Assembly: GCA_039583875.1 (NCBI GenBank)
Contig: CM077158.1
Coordinates: forward strand, 122,695,900 to 122,759,899
DNA length: 64,000 nt
Direction: 5' to 3'
Source of the DNA: Platanthera guangdongensis
Taxonomy: Eukaryota; Streptophyta; Magnoliopsida; Asparagales; Orchidaceae
Shown here: piece after piece, positions 42,144 through 52,844 of the stretch
How positions within the stretch are numbered: the stretch's first letter is position 1
Layout: each line of letters opens with the position of its first letter
The notes under the pieces: generated by a model
The model's database searches: none
What the model was told of the DNA's origin: nothing
Seen by the model: the letters and a program-made list of their open reading frames with translations, nothing else
Translations under genes and position numbers: made by a program

Positions 42144-43949
42144 TGATGACTAATTTTAGTCATCGCTTTTTGGGTAGTTCAGTATTCATAAATATTAGGT
42201 TTTAATATAGTTTTATCTATTTATATGCTTAATTATGTTGTTATTTTAATGTTTGATGTTATAATATAAAAATCTATAGTTTATTATATGTATTTTTGTC
42301 ATATTATGTTATTTTGTTGTATTATTTTATGTTATAAAAAAATAATAAAACTAACATTTGTTTTGCTTTGTCGTTCGTAGGTTCAAGTCCGAGTAGCCCT
42401 CATCAAAGCCCACATGTTGCAGCCTAACTACAAGCCTACCTGAGCTTCAACATGCAACCCGAGCAGCCCACTTATTGATGCATGCCCGAGCCTTGATGAT
42501 GCATACAGCCCGGCCACTACACAATCAGCCCAGTCCATGCAGCCCCCCTCAAAGTGCAGCAGCCCTTTACTTCAATTGAGCAGCCCATTTCAATTATGTA
42601 GCAGCCCGGCTACTCTCCAAGCCCAAACCCGAGCAGCCCACTACATGAAGCAACCCGAGTACATGAATCTCCCACCATACAAGGCCGGCCCACTTCAAAG
42701 ATTCATGCATGGCCGGCCACATTCATGCATATCCTCTCTCTCCCATCCTCATTAATTTCCACATGCATGAATCTCCCATTCATGATTGGCCGGCCCCTCT
42801 CTTTCCCCCCTCTTTATTCCTCATTCATCTCCCCCTCTCTATTTTATATTCTCTATTTTATTTCCATAAATTGCATGCAATGAATCCACCTTCCTCTCTC
42901 TCCTTCATTTAATGTCATGCATGAACATTTTACCGTACACATGGCCGGCCACCCCCTTTATCCCTTCATCTCCATTTTTCTAGAACCTTCCTCCTCTCCT
43001 ATAAAAGGAAGCCCATTCCTCATGTTGAAAAAAAAGGAAGAGAGAAGCTTGATGAGTTAGAAAGTTTTTGTTAGAGAAGTTTTTGTTTAAGTTAGTTAAG
43101 ATTTTGTTCTAATGCAAGTTTTCATTTCTTGTTGTATTTCTCTTCTTATTGTAATCTTTCTTTTAGTAGAATAGTATTGTCTTGTCTTTATTATTATGTA
43201 CCTCTTTTTAACTTTTTAATGAAAAATTATTCTCTTTCTCTTATTCTTGCGATTTCCCTTTTTACTATGCGTAGCTAATTTTCCGTTAGCATTCGATCAT
43301 GGGGATCCATGAAATGAGATGAGGTTTTCTTTTGTTTCATAGTTTTATTTTTGGTTAATTTTTCTAGATCCTTCTTTGATTTTTATTTTGTCGACTCCGT
43401 ATTTCCGGTATACGGTATTAGGCTTGGGATCTCATATTTTAGTAGCCGAGAGGCTCGTGATTGTGAAAGATCACTCAAAGAAGGAAGGAGTTGAACGCAA
43501 TCCTAGAGATAGGATGACGTAAATCTTCCGGATTGGAGTCAAATCCAATAGTGCGGGTCATCTCGATAATGCGACTTTAGGCCTTTTTGACTTGAAAGAG
43601 ATTTCGGTCAAAACGTCTATAAGTCAGGGGATTTAATGCTCTAGCGAGATTATTTCCTAATTTCCGATCCGTCACGGTTGAGTATGATTTGCAAATTTAA
43701 AACTATGCCTTTTCATCCCTCTCATTTCATTTTATGGTGAATCTTCGATCGAATGCTAACTTTCTATTATAAAGTTTTTCGTCTAAAAAATTATCTTTCG
43801 TTTTAGTTTAAAAATTTTCAAAACTCATTTTCTTTCGGTAGGATAATAGTTCAAACGTGAGTAGCAGTATTTGACAACCACGTGTTTAAATACGACCTTG
43901 ATACTACAATTCGACAGGTACACTTGCCTGTTCGGGTTTTAGCCCATCA
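42144..43949 (+). repeat. 3' LTR of element F
   Basis: Direct repeat of 37430-39239; ends GCCCATCA at 43949. The E LTR resumes at 43950. Confidence 0.92.
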
Positions 43950-45801
43950 ACGCGCTGTGATGCCACTCCGTGTAGGGGATAATTGCAGACGCTCAGGCAA
44001 GACTCCGAACTCTACAGTTTAAAAGAAAACATAAGTTATTATGACTGAAATCCAGTTTAAACTAAGAAGGTAGTCATATCCCTCGTCTCAGTAGATCATC
44101 TAGTCCACGATTCAAAAATATAATTTATACGCTTGCGGAAGATACTTGTTTTTAATTGACTCTAACATCCTACATGAGTATAAATATCCCCCAGGAACAA
44201 CTCAAGCTAAGCAGACTCTATATTTATAATAAGTATGAGAAAAAGTCTTTACGCTGACCAGGAAATTAGTGACTTAGTTTTAAAAGAGGTTGCATGAGTG
44301 CTTTACTAATAATAAGTTTTTTATAAGCTTAAAAATATCTAACATGCAGTCCTAGCAATAAATCATCCCAGAGAGCAAGTAATCCAAATCAAAGAAGAAG
44401 AAAACCACATCAGCTAGCAAGTGGCAACATCAACCACTCTGTGGGCGTCAACAATCTGACACGAACCCACAGTAAAACAGTATGTCTGAACTAGGAAAAA
44501 GAAAAAAACTGAACGACAACTACCTCGCTACGGCGAGGTGCAAAACCACCACTGACACTGCCGCTAAGAGAGTCCAAAGCTAGCTCCACTACCTTCTACG
44601 GCTCTGAACCTAAGGCATTCCAAAAAAAAACAGAACGCCTCAGCAAGTAGGTACAAATGGTGGCAGAAAAATTAAGCAAAGGTAAACAAAGGTCAAAAGG
44701 GGTACCAACCCAAGAACAAAAATACTGACATAAAGTACAAAGTAAGCATCAAACAGAAAAGGAACACTTACCTGAATCATCATGTACAATGCAAACACAC
44801 CATATGCACAAGGCAATAAGGTGACGAACATGAGTAAATCATAAGAAAGAAAATCCATAACCTTTATTAACAACTTGTGGTCACTTTACCTAAAAACACG
44901 GGCGAGATGGTCACTTAGCTGGACACACCCCTCACGAATATTAAATCCGTTTAACTGCGGGAGAGATTCATACACTCCACCATACACCGCAGATGCCCAA
45001 AACACCGATAGAGTTCCAAAAGGTACTAATAAAGGAAACAACCTTACGGAGGCGGTCATGCCCACTAACTCCTGAAACCAAGGAAAAAACCATAGAAACC
45101 ACAACACCAACATCTCGGGAATTGGCACATCGGATTCTACATGACATTTATAGATTAAAGATACGGTCAATCAACCTTTAGAAACAATTCACAATCCTAT
45201 ATAGACACTAACACGTCCAACAACGATAGACGAAACAATTTAATTCACCGATAAAACATTCTAAGGACGATTGAACGCACCTAGTCAAGATTGAAATTAC
45301 CTCGACTAGATTTTATAATATTTTTGAGTGATCTACAGGAAGGACTAAACATAACCATAGTTTGGAAAGACAACACAAAAAGGCAAGAAAATTAAGGAAC
45401 AATGGCTTAATGGTTAGCATCAAATCAGAAAAGAAACAACGAAGGAAAACCATCACTTGCCTTGGTTGTACCGGAAAAGGCTCTCCGAATTTCTCCGCGT
45501 CGTAGATCGGGGAAAAAGAACACGGGAGAAGTTGAGATCTAGACAAAAAATGGTGGAAAAGGGATTAGGGCCGAAAAACCCTAACGAAATAACTCAAGGA
45601 ATGGGGAAGAAATTACCACGATAGCGTAGCTCTCGGCGAGAGCTTTCCGGATCTAAGTTCGGTTGAAGATTTCGAGCACCGGAGAACCGTCGGCGGCCAC
45701 CGGAAGATTCACGAAAAAGAAACTCTCTCTATCGCTCGCTGCTCTGGTTCAGGAGAAAAATAACGGAGAAGATGAAGTTTGGTTCTAAAATCTAAGTCCA
45801 A

Positions 45802-45803
<2 letters not shown>

Positions 45804-45879
<76 letters not shown>
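45804..45879. repeat. Expanded (AT)n microsatellite in gypsy E LTR
   Basis: About 76 bp of uninterrupted AT repeats. The same position in the other LTR (32694-32710) has only about 17 bp. On the minus strand it lies roughly 200 bp downstream of the CTCGAG array, where a TATA box would be expected. Confidence 0.9.
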
Positions 45880-45880
<1 letters not shown>

Positions 45881-46085
45881 GTTTATAAAAAGTTTTGTCA
45901 AAAACGGGTTATTTCGAGCAGTTTTGCGGCAATCCAAAATAGAGGTCTAGGATTACTTCAAATCAAAGAGTGTCCAACATGAAAGTTGTAGATCTCGTCG
46001 AGATGAACAAAGTTCTTGTTGACCGGTTTTTTGCATGACCCCGTTTTGACCCTCAAAACAATGCCCGAACTCAGACTGAAAAGAA

Positions 46086-46245
46086 CCACTCGAGATGAAT
46101 GAACGGGTACTCGAGAGAGAAAACACAGGTACTCGAGAGGAGAAAGAAGCTACTCGAGAGGAAAATACAGGTACTCGAGTCGAATTAGGCGGTACTTGAG
46201 AGAAGAAAACGTTACTAGAGTAGATCCAGGATTCACTCGAGAGGA
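46086..46245. repeat. CTCGAG-word array (gypsy E 5' LTR)
   Basis: Copies of GTACTCGAGAG and ACTCGAGT spaced about 20-30 bp apart, matching 32935-33070; one word has decayed (GTACTTGAGAG near 46192). Confidence 0.85.
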
Positions 46246-46704
46246 AGCAGAACGGCGAGCCGAATAAAATGAAACACGAGTTCAAAACGGAGGCCCGAAC
46301 GCGAGCCGAATAAAATGAAATTTTCACCGTAGGCGAACACTGACGCTACGAACGCAACGGCGAAGTCAAAATCAAAATCCGACGAGCCATTCCCGAGATA
46401 TAAATTTTCCAAGTATGCGATGAACATAAATTAATCAAAACTTCAATCGCACGCCGAGACTCCAAAAATGCTCGGATTGCGATGAAACTTGACCTGCAAG
46501 TCCAAAATTACTCAACTTAAATCTCAAATGCAAAAAATTGCCGATTACATCAGAAATTCAAGAAATCGGCCGACTCGACCGGAAAGACGCGAAAATGCTA
46601 TAACGGTGTTGCGCCGCCAACTCGACGTTAAAAGTAACGCCAAGACGTCATAACTATGACGATACCAATCCAATAAAATCAGCGAAAAAAACAAGGGCGT
46701 TACA

Positions 46705-47497
46705 ATGGGAGAGACTTTTGCTGCTGATCAAGCTCTCTTATAATCACAATCATATGTCTAGTATATGCATGACCCTCATGATACATTATACGGACGGAGG
46801 TGCAGGATTTCACTGTATTGGATCTATAATGAGGATCCAAAGGCACTCGGCTCAGAATTTGTGGAGAACCTAAATACCCAGGTGTTACTGATTTGGGATA
46901 GGATGCTGGAGGCCCAGTGCAGACCGGACAAATATCACGATGTGCGGCATTGCCAAGTGTAGTTTTAGGATGGAGAGCATGGGTTGCTAAAGATACATTC
47001 GATGCATGTAATCTCGCGGATACGCAGGCGGAAGAAGCTCAGTCCAAGATATAGGTGCCCTATAGGATCCTGGAGCAGATCAGCCCATTGGTTTACCGAC
47101 AGGAGCTATCGCAGGAGTTAGCGGGTTTACACGATGTCTTCCACGTCTCCTCTCTTAGGAAGGCTCCACTACAGCCAGAGCAGCAGGTTAGTAGTTTAGA
47201 TGCCTCAGCATCTTCAGATCGATCGTTCCGCTTAGAGCCAGTCAGGATAGATGATACGGCAGTGCGAGTCTTACGGCGCGAGAAGGTTCCGGTGGTCAAG
47301 ATCATGTGGGCAAATCATGGAGAGGAGCAGCATACATGTGACCCACTAGATCTGATGTAGAAGAAGTACATGGAGCTCTTTGCATCAGATATAACTTCAA
47401 TTTTTGAGGGATGTTACATTCAGTTACTCTCAGTAGAAAACCCGCAGGCCTAACCATAATTTTGGGGACGAAATTATTATTTTTGTTTATTGGGATT
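46705..47497 (+). pseudogene. Gypsy J: integrase C-terminus, heavily decayed
   Basis: Fragments TLYGRRCRISLYWIY and PYRILEQISPLVYRQELSQELAGLHDVFHVSSLRK correspond to the ALYGRRCRTP and GPFPIIERIG...HDVFHVSQLHK blocks of A. A chromodomain-like end follows (VKIMWANHGEEQHTCDP, to about 47350). Many stops and frameshifts. Before the LTR stands GGGGACGAAATTATTATTTTTG, the usual pre-LTR text of plant chromoviruses. The 5' part lies beyond E. J and C belong to the same LTR family. Confidence 0.82.
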
Positions 47498-50400
47498 TGT
47501 AACATCCCTCAAACAACTAGACCCCTAAGAGTGGTTTTGTCATCACTAGGTCATGACAAAACCCTAGGAAGCTCAAGAAGACCGGGTGAACTAAGGCATG
47601 AAGGTGGAAGATCAACACGGTCTACAAATAACACTTTTCAATTACCTAACCTATGGTCTGACTTTAAGATCTCAACTTGACTCTTTTACCCCACCATAAC
47701 CTCCCTAGCCCAAAAAGGGGCCCATTGAGCCACTAAGGGCCCATTGAGGTCAACTAAAGAGGTCAAGTTGACCAAAGTCAACCCTAACCCTATAATGGTC
47801 AAAGTAGCGTATCTAGGGCCAGAAGACCTTCCATTAGCCAATTTGTACCCACCTAAACCTCCCTAGCCTTAAAAAGGTCTCCTTGGGTCACTAAGGACCC
47901 ATTGGGGTCAACTAAAGAGGTCAAGTTGATGAAAGTCAACCATAGCCCCAAATTGGTTAAAGTGCCCTATTAAGGGTCAAGTGGCCTCCAAGGCGCCAAA
48001 CCAACCCTACCCAACCTTTCCTAAACATTAAGGAAGGTAAATGGGCCACCAAGGACCCATTGGCGTCAACTAAAGAGGTCAAGTTGACAAAAAGTCAACC
48101 CTAACCCTAATGTGGTCAAAGTGCCCTATTAAGGGTCAAGTGGCCTCCAAGAAGCCAAACCAACCCTACCCAACCCTTACTAGAACTTAGTGGAGACCAA
48201 TGGGTTACTATGACCCATTGGGGTCAAACCAAAATGTCAAATTGACCAAAGTCAACTCAACCTTAGTTTAGGTCAAATTAGCTCAAGTTGACCCAACCTA
48301 GCCCAATCCACTTGGGTTAAGCCAAATTGGAGTGACCCACCAACCTTAGGGGCTGATATTTACCTAAAATGTCACTAAATTTCTGGAGGTGATTACTAGG
48401 AGAGAGAAAGCTCCATCTTCCTCATTAATAGAGGAGAGAAAGGAAGAGTTAAAAGTCGTTCCTGGCCAAGGGAGGCCAAAGTCCTCTCAACTCAATATTA
48501 ATGGCAGGATTCATCTTCCCTGGTTAATTAAGTGGTGTCAAACAGCCATAACCAACCTCCAGGTGGCTGGATTAAGAGGAATTCCCTTGGCCGAGAATGT
48601 CCCCTAATTGCCATTAATGGCATTGAAGCCATGACTCCTCCCCTCCCCAATTTGGTTATTTTAAAAGCTTCCCCAAGTTTAGAGGCGTCGTTCCCCCCAT
48701 TCACCTGAAGAAACCAAGACATTTGGCTGTACAATTGCAGAGCACCGAAAGCTCCACCGCCGGCCATGGCGCACCACCACCAAACTCATCGGCAAGCCCG
48801 ATTGAAGGTCCACTTCTCCTCCTCTCCCCTTATGTTAGCATCCTAGATCAATAGGATTTGAAATCGGCCCAATTGGGATGATTTCCATTTTCGAATTCCA
48901 TGAATTTTCATGGTTTTTGTTCCTTGTGACTTTGTTGGAAACCGCCCCTACGGCGGTCGTGCTGCCCTCCGGTGATAGCCACCTCCTCAACGGAGGTTGT
49001 GAAGGTGGTGATCGGTCGAGGCACGGACTAGGTGTCCTACAAATGGCCTTAGAAGTACCTCCAAGTCGAGCTAATCAGGGCCATCGGCTGGATGATGAAG
49101 ACAATGTTGTGGTCGTTGGATCTGATCGAAGTATGATATAGTTTTAATAAAAGTGTAATTTTACTCCCTTTACTGTGCACCATTTTAAAATAAATAAATT
49201 AGGCCTTAAGCGCTGAATCTTGAAACGTGGTCAACATGTACAGTGTATCCCTTGTAGTCTACTTAACTTTAAAATTTATTTCCATCCATTTGGATCAGTG
49301 GTCTGACCACAAGACTCAAAATGGTGCACTTTATACATAAGGGTAGTCAGAGACTAAATTGAGTGCACCCATCAATCCAACCATCCAATTGATTTGAAAT
49401 TTGGACTGGGGGTCACTCTTACCTATACCTCTTACATATACAAAAATGAGAATTTTTGGAAAATATTTTTCTATAACTTTTATAATCTATGTATGGTTTA
49501 ATTTTAGGACCTAATGACCTCATAATTCACCAAACTTTTGGTATATGGTCCTTAGGGTCATTATATATCACTGATAAAAATCTCAGCCCATTTGAGAATG
49601 ATTTTAATAGGGATTGGTGTGACTAATGTTTGGTCCCATAAGGGTAATTTAGGGCAAAATTGTGTTTGGGGCATGGAGGGGCCAATTCTCACTCAAAGGG
49701 GATGGGACTTTGGCCAGAGCTTCAAGGTCAGTTAAAACACCCTCACTTCAAGTTTGGGGTGGATTAGGGTGGATTTGCCCTAGGACCCTAGTTCAAACCA
49801 AAAGGTTGAACTTTGGTGGTTTGTGAAGGATATAGGGTGTTATGTCCTTGTATGTACTTGGAGTTTATTCCATGTGATCTTAGCGTGGGGAATAGCCTTT
49901 GAAAGAAATTTGGTGACATTTAGACTCATGACACAACTTTAATCAATTGGAAATTACTTAGGAGCAATTAGTGCACTTTTGATCTTGATTTTATTACCCA
50001 ATCATATGACCATGAATGATCTTGAAAGTTAGGTTCTGATCATATATTGTTTCTAGCAAGCTTTGGAATTTTTAGTGTAAATTTTGGGTTAGTTTTTATG
50101 GTACTTCCTTCACAAACCTAATAGTTTTCCTAATCACTTAAGAAAATATTATGAGTTGTTTATTCATTTTATATTCATGAAAACTTGGCCAGAGAACCTT
50201 TTAGGGCATATTAAAGCTTGGAAATTATTTCATGTTGTTTGGAAGAGATCACCAGTATGTTTATTCACAAAGTGCCCTATTAGGGATATAATTGAAGTAT
50301 TTTATGTATAGTTTACTTACCTTGGAATTGTATGTCAGTAATTTTTTATGATCATATTAAAGCTCTGGTAATTTTTGTGTAATTTTTGGATAATGTTTGG

Positions 50401-50737
50401 TGGTACTTCCTTCTTTTCCTTTTATTACTACAATTATAATGAATTAATTAATTAGGGGCTAATGCATGTATAAAATTTGTGAAACTTGGTATTCTCTTAT
50501 ATTTGGGCATCGTATAGTGTTCATAATTCTTGGGTGGCCATAACTTAAGGAATTCCAGTACTTCTTGTTCAAAACAACCCATGGTCTAATTTTGGGAAAA
50601 ATTTAATAAATGCCAAATTTATTTAGAAAATTACAAGTTCTTGGATTTAGTCTAAATATGTCATGATAGACCCCCACTAATAATTCTAGGATATTTGGAT
50701 GAATATTGGAAGGGGTCACCAATCATGCTCATGAAAT
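47498..50737 (+). repeat. Gypsy J 3' LTR, right end uncertain
   Basis: Starts TGTAACATCCCTC at 47498; the first 0.7 kb is homologous to C (979 down to 295). No convincing LTR end is seen before the junction with the G gag fragment at about 50737, so the full stretch may be LTR (about 3.2 kb) or LTR plus flank. The region 48350-50730 has no supported gene; short ORFs at 48389-49141 show no known domain. Confidence 0.6.
47690..48310. repeat. Tandem subrepeats rich in TTGAC cores (gypsy J LTR)
   Basis: Four diverged units of about 155-160 bp (landmarks near 47760, 47920, 48080, 48230), each with AGGTCAAGTTGACCAAAGTCAACC or a variant. GGTCAAGTTGACC is a 6+1+6 inverted repeat of two W-box cores. 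Same word content as C, in inverse orientation. Confidence 0.8.
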
Positions 50738-51019
50738 AGCCAAAATATTCATGGCTTTGGCATGTGCAATTTTCAGCTTCTTTTGAGCATCAGTCCACTC
50801 AGGTGGTGGAACAACACTTGTGCTTGTTGTTGCAGTTGGGGTAGGGGGGCCTGTCAAAATAGAATTGTATATGTCCTCATCAATAGAATTCATATAAAGT
50901 CTAATCCTTGCCTTCCAAAGTGCAAACTTATTTAGATTGTACAATGGAGGTCTGGTGCTTGAATACTCCTTATTTTGTACCATGATATTTAATACAACTA
51001 CAGTAGATAAGATCAAACC
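50738..51019 (-). pseudogene. gag: gag of copia G, N-terminal fragment
   Basis: VQNKEYSSTRPPLYNLNKF, WKARIRLYMNSIDED and AHAKAMNILA match the first 80 or so residues of B gag. Homology stops after NILA at about 50738, where J-related DNA begins. Confidence 0.85.
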
Positions 51020-51901
51020 AAGATCTTTTGGTTCAAGTGTTATCCTGTACAACCAAGTAACCTATTGCTCTGATACCAATTAAAAGTGATGCCTCAGAGA
51101 CTGAGGGATTGATCTAACTAACTCTAGAGGGGGAGAGGGTGAATAGAGTATTTTAAAAACTTGAGTTGTTTTTACAGTGAATTAAAATAGGTGATATATA
51201 TATATATGAGAAAGAAAATATATATCATAGTACAAAAAAATAAAAAGTAGAGCACAACCGGACGACACAAGGAAATTTATAGTGGTTCCCAAATAAACCA
51301 GGGTACATCCACTCTTCTACCACCCTGGTAGGAATCCAATATATATTTTTGATCAGGTACCCTGCCACCACAGGTTTTTGTTCAGTTGCCCTGTCACCAT
51401 AGATTTTTGATCAGGTGCCCTGTCACCACAAGATCTATTTTCAAGGGAGATCTAGCAACCCTTTGAGCTTTTGATCAGGTGCCCCAAAACCAAACCAAGT
51501 CTTTTGATCACGAGACTTGACAAATAAGCGATTAACTTTTGAAGGGAGTTGTAACCCTGTACACAGTTAGAAAATAAGATTGATATTGTCTTCTCTGTCT
51601 CAATCCTTTGAGAAGACTAGTGTATTTTATGATGTTGTTAAAGCTCCCCCTGAGTTATTGAAATCTGGTCAGGATTGGAGACATTGCTTCAGTGAGTAGG
51701 CCTTCAAGTATGAACACTTCTTATACATAAGGGATTGTGAAGTTGATCTCAGAATGATGATTATTTGCTGGAAGAAATGCTTGAAGAAGAAAAATGATGA
51801 ACATGATGTTCTGTGTCTCTGTTTCTTGTTCTTTGTTTGCAGATGTTTTCTTCTTCTTCATGACTGATTAATAATCTTCTTCGCAATCTTCTGAAAGTTT
51901 T

Positions 51902-51910
51902 CTTTATATA
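51902..51910 (-). promoter_or_regulatory. TATA box of copia G LTR
   Basis: Minus-strand TATATAAAG, about 250 bp downstream of the palindromic words. Confidence 0.55.
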
Positions 51911-52159
51911 TGATTACTGATTTGAAATTCAAAATCCTTAAAGTCCTCTACATATGTTCTGGAAATGGAACGGCTAATTTTGTCTTCAATGTATTTCTTC
52001 AACTGTTCCAGTAAATATGTTAAATAATAACTCTGTGAAATCACTAATTAATGCTGCTGGGAAATGACTATATTCTTGAGAATATAAGCATTAATTATCA
52101 GAGTATTACTTTCTTAATTATTGAAATTAAACTGACTTAGTTGTTCTGAGAACTGCAGA

Positions 52160-52490
52160 AAAGTTTAGTCGATCAAAACCTGGATGAAGTTAGTCGACCT
52201 CAGTAAAGCTTTCGTCGACCTAAGCACCAAGTTCATCGAGCTGATAATTCTTCTTCGTCGAGCTGAGCTCCAAAATTGACGAACAAAAAAATGTACTTGC
52301 CAAACTGAGCTCCAAGTTCATCGAGATTAGATGGCACTTGGTCGAGCTGAGGTTCTAATATAAGCTCACAGTTCATCAACCTGAGCTACACGTTCGTCGA
52401 GCTCAACTCATAGAAGGAACTCTGAGTTCGTTGAGCTGATTTCGACGATCGTCGAGATGATTTTAGATATCGTCGAACACATTTTCTGTA
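52160..52490. repeat. TCGTCGA-word array (copia G LTR), decayed
   Basis: Around 12 half-sites such as TCGTCGAGCTGA, GTTCATCGAGCT, TAGTCGACC and TTTCGACGATCGTCGAG, spaced 20-30 bp. Same language as B but with many mutated words, fitting an older element. Confidence 0.75.
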
Positions 52491-52844
52491 ATCTTCAAAA
52501 CTACCTTGTCTCATAAGTCTTGTGTTCTCTGAAGTCTACTAAAGGTAGGTCTCCGTGATCTAACCCTTAAGTGATTGACCTAAAACCTAAAACTAATATA
52601 TGACCCGAGACTATACAAGGTGGGTCATTAAACCTAATAGTAAACATAGCATAAATAACAATTAGGGTAACAACAATCTCCCCCTATTTGGGTGAGGTCA
52701 CTATGTAAAATAAAAATAAACTAAATCATAAAGCAATAAAAAATATCTGACAGAATTTTAAAAATGTTCAGCAGATATGAACAAAAGTGCCTTGTGAGTT
52801 TACATATAGCAAAATAAAATTCAAAATGCAAAATCAGAGAGTTA

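Larger units (their letters stand above)
37430..43949 (+). mobile_element. Non-autonomous LTR element F (LARD-like)
   Basis: Complete element of 6520 bp: LTRs 37430-39239 (1810 bp) and 42144-43949 (1806 bp), both TGATGACTAA...GCCCATCA, about 3% different by eye. Flanks ACACG (37425-37429) and ACGCG (43950-43954) look like a 5-bp target duplication with one change. The PBS TGGCGCCGTTGCCGGGGA and the internal landmarks resemble Athila/Tat-type or LARD elements. There is no PR, RT, RNase H or integrase; only a gag-like remnant near the 5' end. It sits in the 5' LTR of gypsy E. Confidence 0.9.
32091..46704 (-). mobile_element. Gypsy E, minus strand, RT/RNase H deleted, split by F
   Basis: Gypsy element related to A. 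On the minus strand: 5' LTR (46704 down to 43950, then 37429-37372 after the F insertion), PBS, leader with three hairpins, gag, PR, IN, PPT, 3' LTR (33534 down to 32091, cut by copia D). RT and RNase H are missing entirely. LTR copies 32091-33534 and 45195-46704 differ by about 5% in the part I compared, making E older than A, B and F. The flank at 46705 continues the integrase of J. Confidence 0.88.
43950..46704 (-). repeat. 5' LTR of gypsy E, main piece
   Basis: Minus-strand LTR from TGTAACGCCC (46704) down to 43950, where F interrupts. The last part (CGTGATGCCAC-like text near 43960) matches the end of the A LTR in reverse complement, confirming homology of the two LTR families. Minus-strand ORFs 45953-46427 are LTR text and recur in 32676-33258. 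Confidence 0.9.
51081..52675 (-). repeat. LTR of copia G
   Basis: 1595 bp; starts (minus) TGTTGTTACCC after the PPT and ends ACTTTTA before ATTGGTATCAGAGC (PBS, Met-tRNA type). The terminal CA has become TA. Contains palindromic words (52160-52490) and a TATA box at 51902-51910 (minus). Confidence 0.85.

Noticed and set aside
45779..45982. ORF with IYIYIY repeats
   Set aside because: Translation of the (AT)n microsatellite.
48389..49141. Possible host gene in the J region
   Set aside because: Short ORFs on both strands, no domain, no splice structure; within or beside LTR text.
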